NCBI RefSeq assembly: GCF_002929495.1
Contig: NZ_PJJJ01000032.1
Coordinates: forward strand, 152,033 to 216,032
Length of the DNA: 64,000 nt
Direction: 5' to 3'
Origin: Cryobacterium sp. Y82
GTDB taxonomy: Bacteria; Actinomycetota; Actinomycetes; Actinomycetales; Microbacteriaceae
Positions 43,090 to 51,137 of the stretch are shown here, piece by piece. Made by a program: the position numbers and the translations under genes. Under the pieces are notes generated by a model that had not been told where the DNA came from, searched no databases, and saw nothing but the letters and a program-made list of their open reading frames with translations. Each line of letters opens with the position of its first letter. Within the stretch, counting starts at the first letter, position 1.

Positions 43090-44391
43090 ATGTTTGTGGG
43101 CATCACCAATACCCCGCGCGATTATGCCTGGGGCTCCACACACGCCATCGCCGACCTGCTCGGTCATGCGCCGTCGGGCGGGCCGGAGGCCGAGCTGTGG
43201 CTGGGGGCCCACGCCGGCTCGCCGTCGGTGATCGAGGATGCGGCAGAGGTGGGCGGTTTCACCGACCTCGCGGGCTGGATCGCGGCTTCGCCCGAAGTGG
43301 CACTCGGAGCAAGCTGGGCCACGCGGCCAGCGGATGCCGCCGGCTCGGCCACAGCGACCCCGCGACTGCCGTTCCTTCTGAAGATTTTGGCCGCGGGACG
43401 CCCGCTATCGCTGCAGGCGCATCCGACGACCGAACAGGCCCGTGCCGGGTTCGCGCTTGAGAACGAGGCGGGAATCGCCGTCGACGCCGGAAACCGCAAC
43501 TACCGTGACCCCTTCCACAAGCCCGAACTTCTCTTTGCGCTCAGTGACACGTTCGAAGCGCTCTGCGGGTTCCGCCCGCTCGCCGAGGTGCGCGGCATCA
43601 TCGCCGAGCTGCGCCTGCTCGACCTTGCGACGGAGAACCCGCAGGCCGCCGCCATCGACCTGCTTGAGCAGCGCCTGGCCGAGGGCCTGCGCGACACCGT
43701 TGACTGGCTGTTGCGTGACGGCCGCGGAGGCGATTCCGGCGAGGTGAAATGGCTGGTCGAACGGGTGGTCGCGCTCGCCGAGCACGCTAAGTTTCTAGCC
43801 GTCGGGGGAGCAAACATCGGCTACGCGGGCGAGCTGGCAGCGGTGCGCGTGCTCGCCGCCGAGTACCCCGGCGACCCCGGAATTGTGCTCGCCCTACTGC
43901 TGAACCGGGTCTCCCTGAAACGTGGTGAGGTGTTGTATCTGCCAGCCGGCAACATCCACGCGTATCTGTCCGGGCTCGGCGTGGAGGTGATGGCGGCCTC
44001 CGACAACGTGTTGCGCGGCGGGCTCACCCCCAAACACATCGACATCGAGGAGTTGCTCGCGGTGCTCGACTTCACTCGGGCGCCGTCGCCGCGACTGGCT
44101 CCTATCGTTGTCGCGGATGGCGTCGCGCGGTATCGGCCGGGGGTTTCCGACTTCGAGCTCGTGCACATCCACGCGGATGCCGCTGCCCCGTCACCGACGC
44201 CTGTCCCGATGCGACAGATCACCCTTACCGGTCCGGCCATCGCGATCTGCACGGTCGGCGGCTTTCTCGTAGCGGGCAGCTCGTCGTCGCGGCCACTCAA
44301 GCGCGGCCAAGCCGTGTATGTGACGCCGGATGAGGGCACCCTGACCTTCGCCGGCACCGGCGAGGTCTTTCTGGCGATGCCCGGTGCCTAG
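43090..44391 (+). CDS. manA: Mannose-6-phosphate isomerase, class I
   Basis: 433 residues from the ATG at 43090, preceded by AAGGAG; the upstream 13 codons of the open frame are not protein-like. It has MFVGITNTPRDYAWGS, AELWLGAHAGSPS, FLLKILAAGRPLSLQAHPT (zinc/substrate site with Q and H near residue 111), the HKPE motif at ~143-146, LPAGNIHAYLSG and VMAASDNVLRGGLTPKHID. It interconverts fructose-6-P and mannose-6-P, feeding GDP-mannose and polyprenyl-phosphate mannose for the envelope glycans. Divergent from the acyl-CoA dehydrogenase. Confidence 0.96.
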   Translation: MFVGITNTPRDYAWGSTHAIADLLGHAPSGGPEAELWLGAHAGSPSVIEDAAEVGGFTDLAGWIAASPEVALGASWATRPADAAGSATATPRLPFLLKILAAGRPLSLQAHPTTEQARAGFALENEAGIAVDAGNRNYRDPFHKPELLFALSDTFEALCGFRPLAEVRGIIAELRLLDLATENPQAAAIDLLEQRLAEGLRDTVDWLLRDGRGGDSGEVKWLVERVVALAEHAKFLAVGGANIGYAGELAAVRVLAAEYPGDPGIVLALLLNRVSLKRGEVLYLPAGNIHAYLSGLGVEVMAASDNVLRGGLTPKHIDIEELLAVLDFTRAPSPRLAPIVVADGVARYRPGVSDFELVHIHADAAAPSPTPVPMRQITLTGPAIAICTVGGFLVAGSSSSRPLKRGQAVYVTPDEGTLTFAGTGEVFLAMPGA

Positions 44392-44488
44392 CCCGATGTT
44401 CGACGAACTCCAGCGCGCTTTCCAGAGTCTGATCAGCCGCCTCGCCTAGCCTCCATCCGGGAATGCTGCTGGAGGGCATCCGCAATCG

Positions 44489-45004
44489 ATGGGAACCACA
44501 ACGATGCCGTTCGTGCTGATCATCGGAGGTCCCAACGCCAACGGCTACTCCATCGGCTACGCAACACAGATCTGTCTGGGAATAGTCGTGGGCCTGGCGG
44601 TCAATTTGCTGATTCTGCCGCCTCTTGCCATCGGCCAGGCGCGGGAACGCCTGGCGGGATTTCACAGAACGCTGACGAGACACCTCACCGAGGTTGTGTC
44701 CGGCATGGTCTGGGGCAAGCCGATCGCGCTCGAGCTTCCGCCGGAGCTGCGTCCAGTGCTTAGCGAAGCCCTGCACGCCGTTGCCGCGGCGATCACCGCC
44801 GGAGACGACGACGAGCGCCACCCTGACCACCTGGATTAGGCCGGCGTGGCGATCGAGGCGACCCTGCGCAAAATGCAGCAAGAAATTGGGGCAGGGGCCG
44901 CGTCGTTGAGTCCAACGGCCGCCATCGTGATCGATCTCAAACGAATTCTCATTGCCCTGCGACCGAAAACCGACCGTGAAGCTGCGTCGGCTTCGATCGG
45001 CTAG
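44489..45004 (+). pseudogene. FUSC/ArAE-type membrane protein remnant
   Basis: The frame from 44489 reads GYATQICLGIVVGLAVNLLILPPL, then QARERLAGFHRTLTRHL. This is the last membrane segment and following helix of aromatic-acid-exporter/FUSC proteins. An in-frame TAG at 44837-44839 is followed by further sensible sequence (AIEATLRKMQQEIG, IVIDLKRILIALRPKT) to a stop at 45002-45004. The N-terminal membrane half is absent: there is an in-frame TAG at 44447-44449, and manA ends at 44391. Likely a truncated, dying gene. The rest of 44392-45207 holds nothing I recognise. Confidence 0.55.
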
Positions 45005-45207
45005 CGTCTGCAGCTCCCCCGTACCGAGCCGTGTCACGAGTCGCCGCCCGATGCCGCGGGACTTGCGCCGCTGCGCGGGAGGCGCAACTCCCGCGCACTG
45101 GCGCAATTCCAGCGCCACGAGATACGCGGGGGTTCTGGCCAGGTCCGAGGTCCCGAGCCGTGGCGCAGCTCCGCGTGTACCGCGCCGCAGGCAGGCGGAT
45201 GCGCCCG

Positions 45208-46164
45208 CTAGCCGACCCGGCGGGGGCCGAAGGCCCGGCGGTAGGCGGTGGGGGTGGTCTGCAGGACCTGCAGAAAGTGGTGGCGCATCACGGCGGCCCC
45301 GCCGAAACCGGTGTCGACGGCGATCGCCTCGAGACTTCGGGAGGAGTCTTCGAGCAGTTCCTGCGCGCGCAGCAGCCGCTGCCGGTTGAGCCAGCGGGTG
45401 GGCGTCGTGCCGAGCTCAGCCCGAAACCGGCGTGCGAAGGTGCGCGGCGACATGAGCGACTTGCGGGCGAGCAGATCGACCGGCAATTCCTGGTCGAGGT
45501 GGCGCAGCATCCACTCGGTGACAGCGGCGAAGGATTCGTCGTGGCAGTCGACGACCGGAGCTTCGATGTACTGCGACTGGCCGCCGTCACGCTGAGGCGG
45601 CACGACCATGCGGCGGGCGATGACGTTGGCGGCCGTGGCGCCGAGTTCGGTGCGCACAATGTGCAGCGCGGCGTCTATGCCGGCGGCGGTGCCGGCTCCG
45701 GTGACGACGTGGCTGTCGTCGACGAACAGAACATCAGGGTCGACGGTCGTCTTTGGAAACGAGCGGGCGAGGGCGTCGGTGTACATCCAGTGGGTGGTGC
45801 TGCGGCGCCCATTGAGGATGCCGGCCTGGGCGAGCACAAATGCGCCGCTGCAGACGCTGAGCACCCAGGCGCCGCGGGCTTCGGCGTCGCGCACAACCTG
45901 CAGCACGCGTGGGTCGACGGCCTCGCCGGCCTCGTAGCCGGGAATGGCGATGAGGTCGGCATCGGCCGCGGCCGACAGGTTGTCGTGCACGACGATGTCG
46001 AAGCCGATCTTGGTGCGGATCGGTCCGGGTTCGGCGGCCACGACGTGAAAATCAAACGTTGGCCCGCCCTGAATGCTGCGGTCGATACCGAACACCTCGC
46101 AGATCACGCCGAATTCGAACGGCGCAAGGCCCGGGAGGGTGACGCACACGATCTTCTGAAGCAT
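45208..46164 (-). CDS. GlxA-type transcriptional regulator (DJ-1/PfpI + AraC)
   Basis: About 318 residues from the ATG at 46164, with AGAGG six bases before; upstream ATG codons at 46170 and 46239 are less well placed. Residues ~1-190 form a DJ-1/PfpI-like sensor fold: KIVCVTLPGLAPFEFGV, LIAIPGYEAGEAVD, and LSVCSGAFVLAQAG with the nucleophile-elbow Cys. Residues ~210-318 are an AraC helix-turn-helix pair: DLLARKSLMSPRTFARRF and AIAVDTGFGGAAVMRHHF. Targets unknown. It is divergent from the small membrane protein at 46257, 92 bp away, a possible target. Confidence 0.92.
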   Translation of the reverse strand: MLQKIVCVTLPGLAPFEFGVICEVFGIDRSIQGGPTFDFHVVAAEPGPIRTKIGFDIVVHDNLSAAADADLIAIPGYEAGEAVDPRVLQVVRDAEARGAWVLSVCSGAFVLAQAGILNGRRSTTHWMYTDALARSFPKTTVDPDVLFVDDSHVVTGAGTAAGIDAALHIVRTELGATAANVIARRMVVPPQRDGGQSQYIEAPVVDCHDESFAAVTEWMLRHLDQELPVDLLARKSLMSPRTFARRFRAELGTTPTRWLNRQRLLRAQELLEDSSRSLEAIAVDTGFGGAAVMRHHFLQVLQTTPTAYRRAFGPRRVG

Positions 46165-46256
46165 GAGCATCCTCTGGTCAACCTTGGCAGGAATGTATCG
46201 AATGATGTCGACTCTGCCACTCGCGGCAGAAAAGCACAATTCATAGAGTTTCTGCC

Positions 46257-46397
46257 ATGTTCATTCTTTTTCTTCTCCTCACCGCCCTCGCGGTCGCCGC
46301 TATCGTTACCACGATTCGGTCCGTTCGGCGCGACGGCTACGGCCGACGCGCCCCCCGGATGACCGACGAAAGCGATGCTTCGGTTCGCTGGCGCTAG
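46257..46397 (+). CDS. 46-residue single-span membrane protein
   Basis: ATG at 46257, TAG at 46395-46397. It has one membrane segment (FILFLLLTALAVAAIVTTI) followed by SVRRDGYGRRAPR and a short acidic end. Small proteins with a hydrophobic start and an R-D-G-Y-G-R motif occur widely in Microbacteriaceae, as I recall, so I regard it as real, although the ribosome site (AGAG about nine bases before) is modest. The gene is divergent from glxA-like and 46 bp before galE. Function unknown. Confidence 0.65.
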   Translation: MFILFLLLTALAVAAIVTTIRSVRRDGYGRRAPRMTDESDASVRWR

Positions 46398-46443
46398 CCT
46401 GTAGCGGTGGCGCACCGCGTGTCACACGAGCGAACGGGGCGTT

Positions 46444-47409
46444 ATGGCGTGGTTGGTTACCGGCGGAGCGGGCTACATCGGCGCCCATGTGGTGCGTGCA
46501 TTCCAGGCTGAAGGCCTCGACGTGGTCGTGCTTGATGATCTCTCGAGCGGCCACGAGTCATTTGTGCCGGCCGGGGTTCCATTCATCCGGGCAAATGTGC
46601 TCGACGGTGACACCTTGTTGCACGCCTTTCATGAGCACCGAGTGACCGGCGTCGTGCACGTTGCCGGATTCAAGTACGCCGGCGTCTCTGTGCAGCGCCC
46701 GTTGCACACCTACGAACAGAATGTAACGGCCACCGCCACGCTGCTTGCCGCCATGAACTCGGCCGAGATTGACCGCATCGTGTTCTCATCGAGCGCTGCC
46801 GTCTACGGCACTCCGCGCACGGACCTCGTCACCGAAGAGACACCGAAGCACCCGGAGTCGCCCTATGGCGAATCCAAGCTGATCGGCGAGTGGCTGCTGC
46901 GCGATCAGGCCGTCGCGACCGGGCTGCGCCACACCTCGCTGCGCTACTTCAACGTCGTCGGCTCCGGCGACCTCGCCCTCCGCGACACCAGCCCGCACAA
47001 CCTCTTTCCGCTCATTTTTGCTGCGCTGCTCGATGGGCGCACCCCGCGCATCAACGGCGACGACTATGCGACGCCCGACGGAACCTGCGTGCGCGACTAC
47101 ATTCACGTGGCCGACCTCGCGCTCTCACACGTCGCCGCAGCCCGCCGCCTCGACGCCGGCGACGCGATAGAGCCGGTCTACAACCTCGGCAGTGGCGACG
47201 GCGTCTCGGTCGGTGAAATCATGGCGAGCGTGCGCCGAGTGACCGGTATCGACTTCGTGCCAGAGATTGGCGCACGCCGCGTCGGTGACCCGGATCGCAT
47301 CGTGGCCTCGGGCGCGCTCGCGGCCCGCGATCTGCAATGGAATATGGGCCACACCCTGGAGCAGATGGTGCAGAGCGCCTGGGACTCCTCGCGCGCCGCC
47401 GCGCATTGA
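46444..47409 (+). CDS. galE: UDP-glucose 4-epimerase
   Basis: A 321-residue SDR: WLVTGGAGYIGAHVVRAF, VVLDDLSSGH, VVHVAGFKYAGVSVQRPL, FSSSAAVYG, Y-x3-K in SPYGESKLIGE, LRYFNVVGSGD and GTCVRDYIHVADLA near residue 220. It interconverts UDP-glucose and UDP-galactose for envelope glycans. The usual A-G-x-K-A-V-G-E-S reads A-G-F-K-Y-A-G-V-S. The start is ATG directly after GGGGCGTT, a weak site. Confidence 0.93.
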   Translation: MAWLVTGGAGYIGAHVVRAFQAEGLDVVVLDDLSSGHESFVPAGVPFIRANVLDGDTLLHAFHEHRVTGVVHVAGFKYAGVSVQRPLHTYEQNVTATATLLAAMNSAEIDRIVFSSSAAVYGTPRTDLVTEETPKHPESPYGESKLIGEWLLRDQAVATGLRHTSLRYFNVVGSGDLALRDTSPHNLFPLIFAALLDGRTPRINGDDYATPDGTCVRDYIHVADLALSHVAAARRLDAGDAIEPVYNLGSGDGVSVGEIMASVRRVTGIDFVPEIGARRVGDPDRIVASGALAARDLQWNMGHTLEQMVQSAWDSSRAAAH

Positions 47410-47522
47410 GGGCTGCGACACGCCGACTCCAAGCCTGATCGTGCTACATTCGCAACGTTGCTTCGAGTCTGCAGCACCCCCCGAACGCCCGAATTCGTCC
47501 CCGTCGGCGCGTCGCAACCCTC
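47410..47522. repeat. Long-loop imperfect inverted repeat after galE, related to the element at 41645
   Basis: Left arm GGGCTGCGACACGCCGAC (47410-47427) pairs with GTCGGCGCGTCGCAACCC (47503-47520) with two mismatches, around a ~75-bp loop. The core TGCGACACGCCG is shared with the left arm at 41649-41660. It begins right at the galE stop, so it may end galE transcription or be a dispersed element. Confidence 0.8.
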
Positions 47523-47553
47523 CAGCCCGTATTGAGGGTTTACCATCTGCGAC

Positions 47554-47582
47554 TTGACGTCATCGAATTACACCGGTGTAAT
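47554..47582 (+). promoter_or_regulatory. Strong sigma-70-type promoter of whiB
   Basis: TTGACG (-35, 47554-47559), a 17-bp spacer, then TGTAAT (-10, 47577-47582). Transcription would start near 47589, giving a ~38-base leader before the whiB ATG at 47627. It is the best promoter match seen in the window. Confidence 0.72.
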
Positions 47583-47583
47583 T
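47566..47583. promoter_or_regulatory. 18-bp perfect palindrome over the whiB -10 box (operator candidate)
   Basis: AATTACACCGGTGTAATT reads the same on both strands and covers the spacer and nearly all of the -10 element of the whiB promoter. Position and perfect dyad suggest a dimeric repressor or activator site. Binding by WhiB itself or another regulator is unknown. Confidence 0.75.
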
Positions 47584-47626
47584 AGGTACAGCACTAAACG
47601 GTGCGTAGCGAGCGCTGGGAGACGAT

Positions 47627-47944
47627 ATGGCTATACCTGACTATCGTTCCGGAGTACCAGAGGACTGGTTCGTCGACCCTGTCACCCTCGGTGTTCCGGG
47701 AATACGACAAGATCTCGGCGACGAGAACCTGTTAGCCTGGCAGGCCGACTCGCTCTGCGCTCAGACCGACCCCGAGGCGTTTTTTCCCGAAAAGGGCGGT
47801 TCCACCCGCGACGCTAAGAAAATCTGCTCCGGCTGCGAGGTGCGCAACCAGTGCCTCGAGTACGCGCTCGGCAACGACGAGCGGTTTGGCATTTGGGGCG
47901 GCCTGTCCGAGCGTGAGCGCCGCAAACTGCGCAAGCGCGCATAG
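47627..47944 (+). CDS. whiB: WhiB-family iron-sulfur transcriptional regulator (WhiB/WhiB2-like)
   Basis: A 105-residue protein with the four cluster ligands C44, C67, C70 and C76 in C-x22-C-x2-C-x5-C spacing. The turn is GIWGG (88-92), followed by a basic end SERERRKLRKRA that contacts DNA. The stretch LCAQTDPEAFFPEKGGST is that of Streptomyces WhiB and mycobacterial WhiB2/WhmD, which govern cell division and septation together with a partner such as WhiA. The neighbours (GT2 at 48123, manA, galE) place it within an envelope-synthesis region, as in mycobacteria. Its promoter and operator candidate lie just upstream. Confidence 0.96.
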   Translation: MAIPDYRSGVPEDWFVDPVTLGVPGIRQDLGDENLLAWQADSLCAQTDPEAFFPEKGGSTRDAKKICSGCEVRNQCLEYALGNDERFGIWGGLSERERRKLRKRA

Positions 47945-47967
47945 CATTCGCTCGTTAAGTAACGCTC

Positions 47968-47988
47968 GGCGTCCCGTAAGCGGACGCC
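47968..47988 (+). terminator. Hairpin after whiB
   Basis: GGCGTCC (47968-47974), loop CGTAAGC, GGACGCC (47982-47988), a 7-bp GC-rich stem 24 bases past the whiB stop. No T-run follows. A second hairpin formed by CGGATGC-TGCG-GCATCCG lies at 48022-48039. Confidence 0.5.
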
Positions 47989-48122
47989 CGACCGACCCAT
48001 TTGCGCGACGCTGTTTCTGAACGGATGCTGCGGCATCCGCTTCGCTATTGCCCAGCCAATATTCGAGGCGCGCCCTCTCGGTTCAGGGCCGACCGCCGAT
48101 CCCGACCTAGGCTGGTTCTGTT

Positions 48123-51100
48123 ATGCAACCGAGAGTCACCGCCATCCTTGTCGCCAGAAACGGCGCGAAACACCTTGAGCGAACTCTCAAGGCGCTGTCG
48201 CTACAGACCCGTAAACCCGACATTGTCATCACCGTGGACTGCGGCTCGAGCGATGCGACCGCGAAACTGCTCGCCGCATTTGGGCCGACGCAGTTCATTG
48301 CCGCTGACGCTGATCTGAACTTTGGGCAGGCGATCGCTGCCGCCGTGCGGGTGACGACGCCGCCCACCCACGATCGCGAGCTGCTCTGGCTGCTCGCCCA
48401 GGACAGCGCGCCCGACCCGAATGCTCTCGAAATCCTCGTCGACGCTCTCGAGATCGCCCCCTCGGTGGCCGTCGCCGGACCCAAGGTGATGGAGTGGATC
48501 GCCGGCGAATACATCCATAACTTCGGTGAGTCCATGACGCCGACCGGTGCCACCGTCACTCTCGTCGAAAGCGAACTAGACCAGGGCCAACACGACGGCC
48601 TGAGCGACGTGCTCGCCGTCAGCGCCGGCGGTCTGCTCGTGCGCCACACCGTCTGGGAACAGCTCGGCGGATTCGATCCGGCCCTCCCAGCCGTGGACGA
48701 CTCGCTCGACTTCTGCGTGCGCGTGCGCCTGGCCGGATACCGGGTGTCGGTAGTACCGGCCGCTCGTGTGGCGTCGGCTGGTGACGGTATTGCCGGACCA
48801 AACCAGTCCTCGCGGGGGCGGCTCCGTCGCCGCCGGGTGCGGGCCGAACGTTCTGCCCAACTTCATCGCCGCCTGGTCTACGCTCCGGCCTGGACCCTGG
48901 TTTTTCACTGGCTGTCTTTGCTGCCGCTGGCCTTTCTGCGCTCGATCGGGCAACTGTTGCGCAAGGAACCGGGCGCGATCGTCGGCGAATTCGCTGCGGC
49001 CTTCGGCGCAGCCTTCAACGGAATGCGCGTTGGCAATGCCCGCCGTTCGTTCGCCAAGACCCGAACTCTCGGCTGGGATGCCATTGCAACCCTGCGGGTT
49101 CCCTCAGCCGAAGTGCGCCGACGGCACTCGCTCAAACGTGAGGCGAGCCTGTTCGGCTTGCACGGTGAACGGCCCGAAATTCGCTTCTTCTCCGGCGGCG
49201 GCGCCTGGACCATGCTCGCCGCGGCCGTCGTGGGCATCATTATGATGGTGCCGCTGCTCGGCGCCGACACCCTCACCGGCGGCGGACTGCTGCCGCTCTC
49301 ACCGACTCTGCCCGAGCTATGGGCGAGCGTCGGCTACGGCTGGCGCGACCTGGGACTCGGCTTCGTCGGAGCGGCCGACCCATTCGCCGCGGTCGTGGCC
49401 GTGCTCGGCTCGATCGCGTTTTGGTCGCCCTCGTTCGCGCTCGTGCTGGTCTACGCCCTGGCCTTTCCGCTGGGAGCGATCGGTGCGTGGATGGCCGCAA
49501 CCCGCCTGACCGACCGCGGCAGCCTGCGCGCCCTGGCCGCGGCCCTCTGGGTGCTGGCCCCGACGTTTCTGATCGCCCTTGCCGACGGACGCCCCGCCGC
49601 AATTCTCGTCCACCTGCTGCTGCCCTGGCTGTTCTTCTCTTGGTTTGCTGCCGCGCGCACCTGGTCGGCGTCGGCATCCGCTGCCCTTTTGTTCGCTGCC
49701 GTCGTGGCCTCTGCGCCGTCGCTGGCCCCGGCACTGTTCCTGGTCTGGCTGTTCAGTGTGGCCCTGGCCGGCCGCCGGGTGATGCGCTTCATCGGTATTC
49801 CGCTGCCGGCGCTCGCGCTGGCGCTGCCGCTCATTGTCGATCAGGGCCTGCGCGGCGACTGGCTGTCCCTCGTCGCCGACCCGGGTCTGCCCGTGCCGAG
49901 CGGGCACGCACCCACCCTGCAACTGCTGCTCGGGCTGCCCGGCTCCGGAGGCTGGGCGGCCGTGCTCGACGGGTTTGGGATCGTCGGGTTCGACCCGCAA
50001 CTGTTTGTGCCCATCCTGCTCGCGCCGCTGGCCGTGCTCGCCCTGCTAGCGCTGCTACTGCCCGGCGCGCGTTTGGCCAGCGGTGCCTGGCTGGTCGCGC
50101 TGCTCGGTTTCGGCACGGCCCTCGTCACCAATCAGCTCGTTCTCGCCGCGATCGGGTCCGAACCGGTGCGCGTCTGGTCTGGCGCCGGCCTCAGCCTGTA
50201 CTGGCTCGGCCTGGTCGGCGCTCTCATTATCGGTCTGCGCTCGCTGCGCCGGTTCGCGTCGACGCCCGGCGTTGTCGCAGCCCTCGCTCTGGCCGTTGTT
50301 GTTCTGCCGCTTATTGGCTCACTGCACCTCGGCACCGCAGCTGTGCGCGAGGGAACCGGGCAGACCCAACCGGCCTTCGTCGCCGCCGAAGCCCAGATCG
50401 ACAACCGGGTCGGCACGCTCAAGCTCACCCCGCAGGCCGACGGCGGCCTGCTCGCGTCCATCGAGCGCGGCGTTGGCGCCACCCTGAACCAACAATCCAC
50501 CCTGGACAGCACAGACCAGACTCTTAGCGGCCGAGAGGAAACGCTCGCGGAGCTCTCCGGAAACCTGGCTTCGCGCAGCGGACTCGACGCCAGCGCGGAC
50601 CTGGCCGAGTGGGGCATCCGCTTTATCGTCTTGCAGCCGGCCGGTTCGGGCATCGACGCCGCCGACACCGCGTTGCGCACCGAAACGGCCCTCGACGGCA
50701 ACTCCGCCCTGGCCCCGGTCGGCGACACCGAGTTTGGCCGCCTGTGGCAGTTCGGTGAAACGGATGCCGCGGCGTCGACGCCCAGACCGGCTCGCGCCGG
50801 CGGCGTCTTCGGGCTCGTGACCCTGCTCATTGCCCTCGCCGTGGTGGGCAGCGCGGTGTTGTTGTCGCTGCCGATCGGCGCCGGTCGTGAAGCCGTGCGC
50901 CAGGCTAATCGTGATGCGATTCGCCGGGCAGCCCGCGCAAACGCCAAGCAGAAACCCAAACGGGCGCGGCGGGGGAAGGGGTCGGTGGCGTCTGATCTGG
51001 AGGCCGACCTGGAAGTGCCGCTCGGCACCGACCTCGAAGCCGACCTCGCGATAGACCGGGAGACGGGCGTCGGCACCGGACTGGAATCGCCTGATGATGG

Positions 51101-51137
51101 CACCGCCGATTCCGTGGAGGACGACAATGCCCGATAA
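48123..51137 (+). CDS. GT2 glycosyltransferase fused to a large membrane domain
   Basis: A 1004-residue protein. Residues ~1-240 are a GT2 domain: VTAILVARNGAKHLERTL, LLWLLAQDSAPDP, AVSAGGLLVRHTVWEQLGGF, DDSLDFCVRVRLAGY. The rest holds about 12-14 membrane segments and an exported ~150-residue region (near 750-910). It closes with one more segment and a basic/acidic cytoplasmic tail (NAKQKPKRARRGKGS). Proteins of this layout next to whiB and a DUF5719 gene are a recurring actinobacterial arrangement, as I recall, thought to act in envelope glycan assembly. Its stop lies 10 bases inside the next gene, so the two are coupled. Confidence 0.87.
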   Translation: MQPRVTAILVARNGAKHLERTLKALSLQTRKPDIVITVDCGSSDATAKLLAAFGPTQFIAADADLNFGQAIAAAVRVTTPPTHDRELLWLLAQDSAPDPNALEILVDALEIAPSVAVAGPKVMEWIAGEYIHNFGESMTPTGATVTLVESELDQGQHDGLSDVLAVSAGGLLVRHTVWEQLGGFDPALPAVDDSLDFCVRVRLAGYRVSVVPAARVASAGDGIAGPNQSSRGRLRRRRVRAERSAQLHRRLVYAPAWTLVFHWLSLLPLAFLRSIGQLLRKEPGAIVGEFAAAFGAAFNGMRVGNARRSFAKTRTLGWDAIATLRVPSAEVRRRHSLKREASLFGLHGERPEIRFFSGGGAWTMLAAAVVGIIMMVPLLGADTLTGGGLLPLSPTLPELWASVGYGWRDLGLGFVGAADPFAAVVAVLGSIAFWSPSFALVLVYALAFPLGAIGAWMAATRLTDRGSLRALAAALWVLAPTFLIALADGRPAAILVHLLLPWLFFSWFAAARTWSASASAALLFAAVVASAPSLAPALFLVWLFSVALAGRRVMRFIGIPLPALALALPLIVDQGLRGDWLSLVADPGLPVPSGHAPTLQLLLGLPGSGGWAAVLDGFGIVGFDPQLFVPILLAPLAVLALLALLLPGARLASGAWLVALLGFGTALVTNQLVLAAIGSEPVRVWSGAGLSLYWLGLVGALIIGLRSLRRFASTPGVVAALALAVVVLPLIGSLHLGTAAVREGTGQTQPAFVAAEAQIDNRVGTLKLTPQADGGLLASIERGVGATLNQQSTLDSTDQTLSGREETLAELSGNLASRSGLDASADLAEWGIRFIVLQPAGSGIDAADTALRTETALDGNSALAPVGDTEFGRLWQFGETDAAASTPRPARAGGVFGLVTLLIALAVVGSAVLLSLPIGAGREAVRQANRDAIRRAARANAKQKPKRARRGKGSVASDLEADLEVPLGTDLEADLAIDRETGVGTGLESPDDGTADSVEDDNAR

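Noticed and set aside
44297..45118. 273-residue minus-strand frame in the gap after manA
   Set aside because: Overlaps the manA 3' end and the FUSC-like remnant, whose translation on the plus strand is clearly protein-like; the minus-strand product is not.
45031..46362. 443-residue plus-strand frame
   Set aside because: Antisense to the GlxA-type regulator; no recognisable domain.
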